Shown here one piece after another: positions 56,251 through 64,000 of a stretch of DNA of 64,000 bases. The notes beneath the pieces were generated by a model. That model searched no databases, had not been told where the DNA came from, and was given only the letters and a program-made list of their open reading frames with translations. Both the position numbers and the translations under genes were made by a program. The stretch comes from Polaribacter pectinis (GTDB lineage: Bacteria; Bacteroidota; Bacteroidia; Flavobacteriales; Flavobacteriaceae): contig NZ_CP060695.1 in NCBI RefSeq assembly GCF_014352875.1, forward strand, positions 1,271,501 through 1,335,500, given 5' to 3'. Numbering within the stretch: position 1 is the stretch's first letter; each line of letters starts with the position of its first letter.

Positions 56251-58602
56251 TTATCTTTTAATAAATTTAGACGTTCCAACTGCATTGTTAACAGTAAATT
56301 TAATTAAATAGATACCCGAATTCAAATCAGAAATATCAATATTTTTAGAAGTATCATTTACAGAAATTGTTTTTACGGCTTTCCCTAAAATGTTATATAC
56401 ACTTACTTTATCAATTGTATTATCCGCAGAAATTGTTACAAAATTTGTTGCCGGATTTGGGTATAAACTCACGTTTGCTAAAGTATTGTCTTTAATGCTT
56501 GCAGTATTTGATTTATAAAAATAAACATTATCTACATAAATAGTAGAAGGATTTACACCTCCTTGTCCATCAAATTTCATTTGAAATAATGAATCCCATG
56601 TCATACCTGTAAAATCTGCTATAGCAATATCTACACTACTCCATGATCCTGTTACTAAAGGAACGTTTACTAAAAATTCTCCTGCTCCAGTACCATTGTT
56701 TATTGGTGAAAACTTAATGTCTGTGGCATCTGCTGTCCAAATATCAATATGTACAAAGTCCATTCCTGAAGCATCTGTTGCATCAAATTCTGTTCCTTGG
56801 TAATTAAAATTTGAATACTTTAATACAGTATTTGTTCCATTTCCTGTTGGATCATATGCTGCATCTACTGCTCCTGATTGTCCCCAACCTGGATTAAAAT
56901 TAGTTACGTTTACATTTGTGTAAGCATCACTATAAATAGATAAAACATCTCCTGCTGCTCTTGTTGGAGGTGTTGGTGCATCTGTTGTTGGTGCAGTTGC
57001 TACAGTTGTAGTACCTTTATAGAAATAAACGTTATCTATATAAATAGTTGAAGGATTTACACCTCCTTGTCCATCAAATTTCATTTGAAATAATGAATCC
57101 CATGTCATACCTGTAAAATCAGCTATAGCAATGTCTACACTACTCCATGATCCTGTTACTACAGGAACATTTACTAAAAATTCTCCTGCTCCAGTACCAT
57201 TGTTTATTGGTGAAAACTTAATATCTGTGGCATCTGCTGTCCAAATATCAATATGTACAAAGTCCATTCCTGAAGCATCCGTTGCATCAAATTCTGTTCC
57301 TTGATAATTAAAATTTGAATACTTTAATACAGTATTTGTACCATTTCCTGTTGGATCATAAGCAGCATCTACTGCACCTGATTGTCCCCAACCTGGGTTG
57401 AAGTTAGTTACGTTTACATTTGTGTAAGCATCACTGTAAATAGATAAAACATCTCCTGCTGCTCTTGTTGGAGGTGTTGGTGCATCTGTTGTTGGTGCTG
57501 TTGCTACAGCTGGGCTTCCTTTATAGAAATAAACGTTGTCTATATAAATTGTTGAAGGGTTTACGCCTCCTTGTCCATCAAATTTCATTTGAAATAATGA
57601 ATCCCAAGTCATACCTGTAAAATCTGCAATAGCAATATCTACACTACTCCATGATCCTGTTACTAAAGGAACGTTTACTAAAAACTCTCCTGCTCCAGTA
57701 CCATTATTTATTGGTGAAAACTTAATATCTGTGGCATCTGCTGTCCAAATATCAATATGTACAAAGTCCATTCCTGAAGCATCTGTTGCATCGAATTCTG
57801 TTCCTTGATAATTAAAATTTGAATACTTTAATACAGTGTTTGTACCATTTCCTGTTGGATCAAAAGCAGCATCTACTGCACCTGATTGTCCCCAACCTGG
57901 GTTAAAATTAGTTACGTTTACATTTGTGTAAGCATCACTGTAAATAGATAAAACATCTCCTGCTGCTCTTGCTGGAGGTGTAGGCGCGTCTGTTGTTGGT
58001 GCTGATGATCCTCCACCTGAACCACCACTTCCTGCAGCTTTAGTTCTGTTTGCAGTCCATGTAACATTATCAAAATATGTAATTGTATTTGCTGTTCTAG
58101 CTGACCATTCTGGAAAAACAACTAATTGATCTATATTATGATTTTCTCCACTAGAAATTGCAGAAGAAATATCATATGTCAATGTTTCCCATTCATTCAT
58201 TTTAGTATTTGGTTTAGCTATTTGAAAAACAGTACCACTTGTAGAATTTACAAATTTTACTGTAACATCACTTATAACTGTTTTATAGACCATAATACTT
58301 ATACTTGTATTAGAAGCTTCTAAAAACCATTCTCCTAACTCTAAATGAATAGTTTCTGTTCCTGCATATGGTTGACCTGCTGCCAATGCTGTGAATTTAG
58401 CCACAGTTGCTGATGTATTATCTCCTGTCGCATCTGGATTAGCAACTACTTCTAATGCTGGATTAGAGTCGTTCTCAAAAACATTCCATTTTGATGCATC
58501 ACTTGCAGCTGTTCCGCTTTCAAAGGTAACTTCAAAAGTTTCTTGTTGAGAAAACCCAACTGCAGAAATTAATAGCATTAATAATAAAGTAATTTTTTTC
58601 AT
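56251..58602 (-). CDS. Secreted T9SS protein with triplicated glycan-binding-like modules
   Basis: 783 residues with signal peptide (MKKITLLLMLLISAVGFS, before QQETF). Residues about 20-190 form a beta-sandwich-like module (VTFESGTAASDASKWNVFEN to YFDNVTWTAN). Three nearly identical 168-residue modules follow (about 199-366, 367-534, 535-695), each starting with a Pro/Thr linker (APTTDAPTPP) and running from SIYSDAYTNVNVTNFNPGWG to IYIDNVYFYK; their tryptophans and Asp pattern fit a carbohydrate-binding module. A type A sorting domain (SLYPNPATNFVTISA, about 710-783) ends it. Presumably a surface glycan-binding protein for the neighbouring beta-glucan genes. Confidence 0.85.
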   Translation of the reverse strand: MKKITLLLMLLISAVGFSQQETFEVTFESGTAASDASKWNVFENDSNPALEVVANPDATGDNTSATVAKFTALAAGQPYAGTETIHLELGEWFLEASNTSISIMVYKTVISDVTVKFVNSTSGTVFQIAKPNTKMNEWETLTYDISSAISSGENHNIDQLVVFPEWSARTANTITYFDNVTWTANRTKAAGSGGSGGGSSAPTTDAPTPPARAAGDVLSIYSDAYTNVNVTNFNPGWGQSGAVDAAFDPTGNGTNTVLKYSNFNYQGTEFDATDASGMDFVHIDIWTADATDIKFSPINNGTGAGEFLVNVPLVTGSWSSVDIAIADFTGMTWDSLFQMKFDGQGGVNPSTIYIDNVYFYKGSPAVATAPTTDAPTPPTRAAGDVLSIYSDAYTNVNVTNFNPGWGQSGAVDAAYDPTGNGTNTVLKYSNFNYQGTEFDATDASGMDFVHIDIWTADATDIKFSPINNGTGAGEFLVNVPVVTGSWSSVDIAIADFTGMTWDSLFQMKFDGQGGVNPSTIYIDNVYFYKGTTTVATAPTTDAPTPPTRAAGDVLSIYSDAYTNVNVTNFNPGWGQSGAVDAAYDPTGNGTNTVLKYSNFNYQGTEFDATDASGMDFVHIDIWTADATDIKFSPINNGTGAGEFLVNVPLVTGSWSSVDIAIADFTGMTWDSLFQMKFDGQGGVNPSTIYVDNVYFYKSNTASIKDNTLANVSLYPNPATNFVTISADNTIDKVSVYNILGKAVKTISVNDTSKNIDISDLNSGIYLIKFTVNNAVGTSKFIKR
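56509..58008 (-). repeat. Three tandem copies of a 504-bp coding repeat
   Basis: The linker marker TCTGTTGTTGGTG recurs at about 56981, 57485 and 57989, exactly 504 bp apart. The copies differ mainly at silent sites (for example GGATTTACACCTCC against GGGTTTACGCCTCC), and two residues vary (YDP/FDP, VPV/VPL). The near identity points to recent duplication or gene conversion. Confidence 0.9.
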
Positions 58603-59050
58603 AAGTATAAGTATTTAAAAAGTTATACAACAATGTTACCTTAAATATATGCTATATTAACTTTTAAGACCTCAACAAAAAACATACAAAAGCTAAAAAG
58701 TAATGAAATATTAAAATTAACTGTATTTAAGCTAATAAACTAAAGCTTTCTTAAACAGAAAAAAACCACACACAACACATTGATAATCAATAATATTTAA
58801 ATTATGTATGGGTAATGTATTGGTTATTTATAAACTGTAGTGTTTTTTAAAATTACAGTATGGTTTAAAAAAATAAAAAAACTCATTAAAATAATTTTTT
58901 AATGAGTTTTAATAAGTACTTTTTTAAACATTATTAAACAAAGAAGATTTGGTTTTTAATAAATAATTATTAAAACTCATACTTCTTTATAACATTATAT
59001 TATAGTTTATTTTTTATTTGATTGTTATTGATTGATTTCTTCGAACCGGG
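58603..59050. other. Intergenic region, 448 bp
   Basis: No gene seen. It holds the upstream region of the binding-module gene, very AT-rich, and a terminator-like hairpin (58877-58913, separate entry) about 140 nt after the transporter stop. Confidence 0.6.
58877..58913 (-). terminator. Terminator after the GH17-GH30-transporter operon
   Basis: AAAACTCATTAAA, 6-nt loop, TTTAATGAGTTTT: perfect 13-bp stem. AT-rich stem, so moderate strength. Confidence 0.65.
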
Positions 59051-60475
59051 TTACAGTTCTAATTTACGTTTTTCTAATGCTTCTCTTATTTCTGCTGCTC
59101 GTTTTTCATCAATACTATAATCTTTCATTACCCACATTGCAACCACAGTTCCAACAAGAGGAAAGAAACAGAAAAATGCATGCAAATTATCTACAGAAAG
59201 TTGTTGTTCGATTACTGGTATATCTGGGTTGAATCCTACAGCCCAAATAATTAACCCACTTAATGCTCCTGCAATTGCATAACCAACTTTAACCATCCAC
59301 CAATATATTGCACCAAAAGTACCTTCACGACGTTTACCTGTATTTAATTCATCTACATCTATTACATCAGCAGTCATAGACATCATGATAGTAAATAAAC
59401 TTCCAATACCAAATGAGAAGAATGGTAATGCTATAATATATAACCAAGGTTTTCCAGGAATAAATAAAAAGTATAAAAATATATAACCAATAATTGAAAT
59501 TGTTTGTGCAATTAAGAATGCTTTTTTCTTACCAAATTCTTTAGATAACCAAGTTACAATTGGTATCACTAAAAATGTAGTACCCAATGCTCCTATACAA
59601 CCAAATAACGATACCCAAATTCCTGTTGCACTAGCATCTCCATTAAATAATTTATAAACAATTACAAAAAATGTAAGTGATGCTACAGTATTAAACGCAT
59701 TAAATATAAAGAATGTAGAGATACATAATTTTCTAAATTCTTTAATTTTAAAAGCTTCCACGAAACTGGTTAATATTTTTTTAAAACTACCACCGATATT
59801 AGAAATATTTAAAGGTTCATATTCATCTTTATCTAATGTAGAATCTCCTTTTATAAAAATTGCTGGTATTATTGCACAAATTGCACAAGGTATTGCTACC
59901 CAAACTGCCAATTCTCTTACTGCAACATCTGCTGAAGGAAACCATTCTGGATCGTACATTATCACCCAAAACCAAGGCGCTATAACCCAGGCCCATTGTC
60001 CAATCCATTGTGCAATTGCCATAATATTGGTTCGTTCATGAAAATCGTCGCTCATTTCATAACCCATTGCTACATATGGTACACTAAAAAAAGTAAGTCC
60101 TAAATAAAATACAATTGACCATAAAAAGAAATACCAAAAATTATATTGAAGCGTATTCTCTTTAAATAATTGCCACATAAAAATGTAAGCAATCCCCATA
60201 ATTATACCGCCAACTAAAACATAGACTCTTCTCCTTCCCCATTTAGACCTCGTATTATCTGAAATAAAACCCATAATTGGATCTGAAATTGCATCGAACA
60301 ATCTTGGAAAAAGATAAATCATTGCCCACATTAAACCTGTAAACTTCAAGTCTTCTACTAAAACCACCATAAATATTCCAAGTATAGCTGGAAACATTTG
60401 ATTGGCAAACATTCCTATTCCGAATGCAATTTTTTGCCCCATTGGAACTTTTGAGGAAGATTTTATGTTAGACAT
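59051..60475 (-). CDS. GPH-type sugar:cation symporter (MFS)
   Basis: 474 residues, 12 membrane helices. The GPH marks are PRLFDAISDPIMGFISDNTRSKWGRRRVYVLVG (region about 51-85) and YEMSDDFHERTNIMA. It starts 1 bp after the GH30 stop, in the same operon as GH30 and GH17. It would import glucose or glucan oligosaccharides released by these enzymes across the inner membrane. Confidence 0.9.
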   Translation of the reverse strand: MSNIKSSSKVPMGQKIAFGIGMFANQMFPAILGIFMVVLVEDLKFTGLMWAMIYLFPRLFDAISDPIMGFISDNTRSKWGRRRVYVLVGGIIMGIAYIFMWQLFKENTLQYNFWYFFLWSIVFYLGLTFFSVPYVAMGYEMSDDFHERTNIMAIAQWIGQWAWVIAPWFWVIMYDPEWFPSADVAVRELAVWVAIPCAICAIIPAIFIKGDSTLDKDEYEPLNISNIGGSFKKILTSFVEAFKIKEFRKLCISTFFIFNAFNTVASLTFFVIVYKLFNGDASATGIWVSLFGCIGALGTTFLVIPIVTWLSKEFGKKKAFLIAQTISIIGYIFLYFLFIPGKPWLYIIALPFFSFGIGSLFTIMMSMTADVIDVDELNTGKRREGTFGAIYWWMVKVGYAIAGALSGLIIWAVGFNPDIPVIEQQLSVDNLHAFFCFFPLVGTVVAMWVMKDYSIDEKRAAEIREALEKRKLEL

Positions 60476-60476
60476 A

Positions 60477-61979
60477 TTATTGAATATTTTTTTTAGTTGG
60501 TATCATAATCGTTTGTAATGCTTGCGCATCTATGTTTACTAAAGTTTCTTTTTCTCCTAAAAATAATTTGAAACTTTTTTTAGTTTTTCCTTCATTAAAA
60601 ACAACAACTGCAATTGAGCCATCTGGGTTTTCTGCTGCGGTTACTTGTAAGTCATTATCAGAATTTTCTAGACCAATTACTTTTGCTTGTGGTCTAATAT
60701 ATTTACTGAAATGAGCCATTGTATAATAAAGTGGCGTAAAATAAACCTCATCTTTTTCTGGATCTACAATTACAGGTGCAATACACCAATTTTTAAACCA
60801 GTTTGGGCCACCTTGTCTATCTAAAACCATGTTCCAGTCTACCCAACCATCTACCCAATTGTTTAAACAACCAATAATATCTCTTGCATATCTATTGACT
60901 GGTGCATATTTTGGATGTAAATATTTGTCTTTCTCTGGTGCCCAATCCCAACCCCAATCTGTTGCTTCTTTTTTCCAATACCAAGTATCATTATTCCATT
61001 CTGGCACCTGAGAATCTATACAACCTTCTGTTTCTATTAAATATTTATTAGGGGCTTTATTATGTGCGTATTGTAATTCTTCAGGAAAATAATCATAAGT
61101 ACTTGCGTACCAGTGAATGGCTGTTCCATCAAAGTATTTAGAGGTTTCCTCATTTTTAAATTGAGAATCTACCCATTCTTTTAGGTGTTCTCTATTTTGA
61201 TCATATCCTAAAATTTTTACATTTGGATAATCTTCATCTAATTTTGGACCTAAATGATGTTGTACGAAATTTGTCATTTCATCTGGAGAATAATGCATAG
61301 ATTCCCAATTATTTCCATTTCCTAAAGGTTCGTTTTCTACAGTAAATCCCCAGATATCAATTCCTTCTTCTTTATAGGCATCTAAATATTTTGAAAAGAA
61401 AAGTGCCCAAGTATCATAATATTTAGGTAGTAATTTTCCTCCAACCCATTCTTTGTTATCTTTCATCCAAGGAGCAGCTGTCCAAGGCGAAGCAAATATT
61501 TTAAAACCATCTTCAGATACTTTCATTGCATCTTTTATCATCGGGATTAAATCATCTTTATCCTCTTTAATAGTGAAATGTTCTAACTCCATATCATCTT
61601 CAACTGGTGAATATGAATATTGAGACAAAGAAAAATCACATGAATTCATGTGTGTTCTTGTTAATGAATAGTTTGCTCCTTCTTTAGAAAAATATGCTTC
61701 TAAAATTGTATCTCTATTTTTTTTACTCAATCGATTAAGCAAATAAGCAGAAGACTCTGTAAAAGCGCCTCCAAAACCAGTAATAGTTTGAAAAACTTTA
61801 GAAGTATCTAATTTTATAGTTGATGCATTTTTATCAGAAATAAAATTGGAAAGTTTTGTTAATTTATTTCCACTTTCGGAAGTTTCATAAACATCTACAA
61901 TCAATTTATTATCTTTTTGATTACAACTAATCATCATCATAAAAAGTGATATATTAAATATATATTTTAGTGTTTTCAT
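60477..61979 (-). CDS. GH30-family glycoside hydrolase, probable beta-1,6-glucanase lipoprotein
   Basis: 500 residues. The lipobox (FMMMISC, Cys19) places it in the periplasm or on the outer membrane. GH30 signs: TGFGGAFTESSAYLLNRL (about 68), YSLTRTHMNSCDFS, FASPWTAAPWMKDN, acid/base Glu in TVENEPLGNG (about 218), nucleophile Glu in LIETEGC (about 313), and a C-terminal beta domain ending VNIDAQALQTIMIP. In marine flavobacteria such enzymes remove beta-1,6-glucosyl branches of laminarin. It lies between GH17 (11 bp) and the transporter (1 bp). Confidence 0.9.
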   Translation of the reverse strand: MKTLKYIFNISLFMMMISCNQKDNKLIVDVYETSESGNKLTKLSNFISDKNASTIKLDTSKVFQTITGFGGAFTESSAYLLNRLSKKNRDTILEAYFSKEGANYSLTRTHMNSCDFSLSQYSYSPVEDDMELEHFTIKEDKDDLIPMIKDAMKVSEDGFKIFASPWTAAPWMKDNKEWVGGKLLPKYYDTWALFFSKYLDAYKEEGIDIWGFTVENEPLGNGNNWESMHYSPDEMTNFVQHHLGPKLDEDYPNVKILGYDQNREHLKEWVDSQFKNEETSKYFDGTAIHWYASTYDYFPEELQYAHNKAPNKYLIETEGCIDSQVPEWNNDTWYWKKEATDWGWDWAPEKDKYLHPKYAPVNRYARDIIGCLNNWVDGWVDWNMVLDRQGGPNWFKNWCIAPVIVDPEKDEVYFTPLYYTMAHFSKYIRPQAKVIGLENSDNDLQVTAAENPDGSIAVVVFNEGKTKKSFKLFLGEKETLVNIDAQALQTIMIPTKKNIQ

Positions 61980-61990
61980 AAAAATGTGTT

Positions 61991-63283
61991 TTACTTTGGA
62001 TACTCTGTATTAGGCACCAAAACTGTTTTCATTAAATTTTCTTTATTACCATTAAAGGTTTTTGTTATTGGTTTTCCATTTCTGGTTAAACCATTAAATA
62101 CACCTTTATCAACAGCTTCCCAAAGTGGAAATTTTGCCTCGCCTTTTAGGTTTATCAATCCAAAATGATTTTCTGATCCTTTAGGATTTTCAGCATCTTT
62201 CCATTGTTCATCAAAAGCTTCAAAATAGAAACAAGAAATTCCTTCTTTTTTTGTCCATTCCCTTATTTTTTGATGATATAATCCTTGTTTATATTCATCG
62301 CTAACTCTAGAACCATTTGCTCCATAATGTCCGTTAGAAATTGTTGACCAACCTGTTTCTCCAATATGAACTGGTTTATGAACTCCCAAACTTTTCATAT
62401 AATTTACTACACCTCTATACTGATTTTTAGTAAAACTTAAAGCTCTAGACATGGCTTCATCTACCTTTTCTTTGTCAGTAAGATTGCTTAAATAATTTGG
62501 TGTTTTCCAAAATTCTGGGTTGTGATGTGAATTATGGTAAGGATAGGTGTGTGTAGAAATGTAATCTACTGATTTTATCAATTTTTCTAAATCTTCTGTG
62601 TGATATACAGAATCTCCTCCACCCCAAGAAGAAAAATCATCTGAACTGGTAATCCATAAATCTTTAGATAATTCTCCTTTTATCTTTAAATCTTGCAAAT
62701 GATTTACCCATTTTAAAATAATGTTTGGTTGCACAAAATAACTTGCTGCCCATTTTACCATGGCTTCATTACCAACTGCAATTACTTTTACAATATCTGG
62801 ATATTGTTTTGCCAAAGCAACAGCTCTTGCAATTTCCCCAGCATTTGCTGGACTTTCAATATCATGATTTGGTGTTTTGTCTGTCCAAGCATTTAAACAA
62901 TCTATCCAAGCACCTAACATTACATACATTTCAAAACTTGCATCTTCTTTTTTAAGTTCAGAAATTGCTTTTAAAACATTTGCTGCATGAGGCAATTTTG
63001 GTTGTACATTATAGGTTCTTAAAATCTTAATTCCCATCGCAGAAAGAATTTTCATATCTTCTTTTAATTCTGCAATTGTTGGTTGAATCTCTCTTGATTT
63101 TTCTCTATAACCTCCATAAGAAATAGCTAAATAATTAGGGTTCCCTAAAATTTTAGCTGCTGTCATTTCTTCTTTTTGAGGTTTTTCTACCTCTTTATTA
63201 TTAGAGCATCCAAAAGCAACCATCAATATTAAAATGAATATTGATAGTTTAAAATTTACTTTTATAATGTTACTTTTTCTCAT
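61991..63283 (-). CDS. GH17-family glycoside hydrolase, probable beta-1,3-glucan active lipoprotein
   Basis: 430 residues with lipobox (LMVAFGC, Cys26). TIM-barrel signs of GH17: YGGYREKSREIQPT, LRTYN, MLGAWIDCL, VIAVGNEAMV with the acid/base Glu (about 172), HTYPYHNSHHNP, and HIGETGWSTISNGHYG with the nucleophile Glu (about 315). It would release oligosaccharides from the beta-1,3-glucan main chain of laminarin. Starts 2 bp after the large upstream gene; one operon. Confidence 0.88.
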   Translation of the reverse strand: MRKSNIIKVNFKLSIFILILMVAFGCSNNKEVEKPQKEEMTAAKILGNPNYLAISYGGYREKSREIQPTIAELKEDMKILSAMGIKILRTYNVQPKLPHAANVLKAISELKKEDASFEMYVMLGAWIDCLNAWTDKTPNHDIESPANAGEIARAVALAKQYPDIVKVIAVGNEAMVKWAASYFVQPNIILKWVNHLQDLKIKGELSKDLWITSSDDFSSWGGGDSVYHTEDLEKLIKSVDYISTHTYPYHNSHHNPEFWKTPNYLSNLTDKEKVDEAMSRALSFTKNQYRGVVNYMKSLGVHKPVHIGETGWSTISNGHYGANGSRVSDEYKQGLYHQKIREWTKKEGISCFYFEAFDEQWKDAENPKGSENHFGLINLKGEAKFPLWEAVDKGVFNGLTRNGKPITKTFNGNKENLMKTVLVPNTEYPK

Positions 63284-63285
63284 TG

Positions 63286-64000
63286 TTATTTTATAATTGA
63301 AACAATCAGTTTCTCTATTTTTCCTGTTCTTTCGAAAATCATTTTACTGATTTCTAAATCTAATTTTAAGCCTTGAACTTCTTGAGTGGAATTGTCATCA
63401 AAAAACACTTTGATAGTATTTTTATCTGATAATTTATAAACAACAGGAACTTGACAATAGGTAAAAGAAAGTGTTTCTGGATCTAGTGTTAGTGATTTAC
63501 TTTTTCCTTTTACATCAACATAATTAAAGTCTTTTGAAGTTTTTAAAAACTCTTCTTTTCTTAATAATCTTGGATTGAATTGTAGTTTTCCTTCTTTAAC
63601 AAAAACACCAATTTCACCAAACCTACACAAAACATCTTCTTTCACTTGACCAGTCATTCCTGGTTGTTGTGCTCCTTTTCCTGCTGGTGTATGAGAATAT
63701 GGGTCTGTTGGAAAAGCACCATACAATTCTGGCGATTTGTGTGCTCCAATTCCTTCGTTTATTTCGTAATAATGTTCTAACAATCGACCTATTACCTCTT
63801 CACTTTCATTAGAATTTATTGCTAATAAACAGTTTTCTTGTGCTGCATATAACAATTTAGAAACCATGTGCCAATAGATAGAACCTAAACCTTCGTATCC
63901 GAAAAATGTTCCAGATCTACCTGTAAATGATTTATGATCGAACATTTCTTCATAAACTGCTAACAACTCATTTTCTTCTTCTGCAATTAAAGATTTGTAA
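63286..64000 (-). CDS. C-terminal part of a large protein of unknown family in the beta-glucan operon (runs off the right edge)
   Basis: About 238 residues are visible; the frame is open to the edge (YKSLIAEEENELLAVYEEMF). Motif-rich part: GRSGTFFGYEGLGSIYWHMV, EINEGIGAHKSPELYGAFPT, DPYSHTPAGKGAQQPGMTGQVKED. The Trp, Tyr, His and Glu pattern resembles the end of an (alpha/alpha)6-barrel enzyme, such as the large beta-glucan phosphorylases (GH149/GH161/GH94 clan), followed by a small beta domain; this is only a guess. The stop lies 2 bp before GH17, so it is part of the operon. Confidence 0.6.
   Translation of the reverse strand, partial: YKSLIAEEENELLAVYEEMFDHKSFTGRSGTFFGYEGLGSIYWHMVSKLLYAAQENCLLAINSNESEEVIGRLLEHYYEINEGIGAHKSPELYGAFPTDPYSHTPAGKGAQQPGMTGQVKEDVLCRFGEIGVFVKEGKLQFNPRLLRKEEFLKTSKDFNYVDVKGKSKSLTLDPETLSFTYCQVPVVYKLSDKNTIKVFFDDNSTQEVQGLKLDLEISKMIFERTGKIEKLIVSIIK

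Noticed and set aside
56509..58008. Regular repeats considered as a CRISPR or satellite array
   Set aside because: The 504-bp period is in frame and codes for three protein modules.
61725..61748. A near copy of the LacI operator (right half GATTAAGCAAAT identical) inside the GH30 gene
   Set aside because: It encodes the conserved LLNRLSK stretch of GH30 and the left half matches only 9 of 12; most likely a coincidence of codons, though an intragenic site cannot be excluded.

Overview
The window is AT-rich, gene-dense DNA of a member of the Flavobacteriaceae (Bacteroidota), probably a marine Polaribacter-like genus. Supporting evidence: secreted proteins with type IX secretion (T9SS) C-terminal sorting domains; lipoprotein signals; promoters of the Bacteroidota type (TTG about 20 nt before TAnnTTTG); A-rich rather than GGAGG leaders before start codons; zinc-module-less DnaX; and a cluster of GH17, GH30 and a GPH-type transporter as found in marine laminarin degraders. 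The genus is inference. No rRNA, tRNA, CRISPR array or insertion sequence was seen.

Layout. 1-9235: envelope and housekeeping genes (a partial OmpA-like gene, an MBL hydrolase, an ECF sigma factor with membrane partner and periplasmic sensor-like protein, HAD phosphatase, kdsB, manA, queD-like, idi). 9346-18849: protein folding and translation (a cyclophilin lipoprotein with an apparent frameshift, prfC, an outer-membrane barrel protein, a cyclophilin-FKBP fusion, a leucine-rich-repeat T9SS protein, an ABC-F ATPase). 19047-28003: a TlpA-like lipoprotein, a DEAD-box helicase with a long leader, a HigBA-type toxin-antitoxin pair followed by a long attC-like palindrome, msrA, dnaX and a cation/proton antiporter. 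28129-38243: universal stress protein and SulP anion transporter, miaE, dps, mscS, two tandem secreted paralogues, mnmE and small genes. 38538-51208: a uronate (KDG) catabolic module (kdgK, kdgA, a LacI regulator) flanked by two large T9SS proteins. 51409-55485: small hydrolase/cell-wall genes and an rtcB-prfH-TPR operon for RNA repair and ribosome rescue. 56251-64000: a beta-glucan utilisation cluster (a protein with three binding modules, GPH transporter, GH30, GH17, and the C-terminal part of a large unassigned protein).

The observations I rate highest are: (i) a regulatory element shared by dps and both secreted paralogues, two ATGAG boxes exactly 21 bp apart, the second ending 23 bp before the -10-like TAnnTTT box in all three, suggesting a small stress regulon that includes proteins of unknown function; (ii) the rtcB-prfH pair with a TPR gene one base downstream and an unexplained 765-bp interval upstream; (iii) the toxin-antitoxin pair joined to a long palindrome, like a mobile gene cassette; (iv) palindromic operators around the KDG genes and upstream of a large secreted protein.
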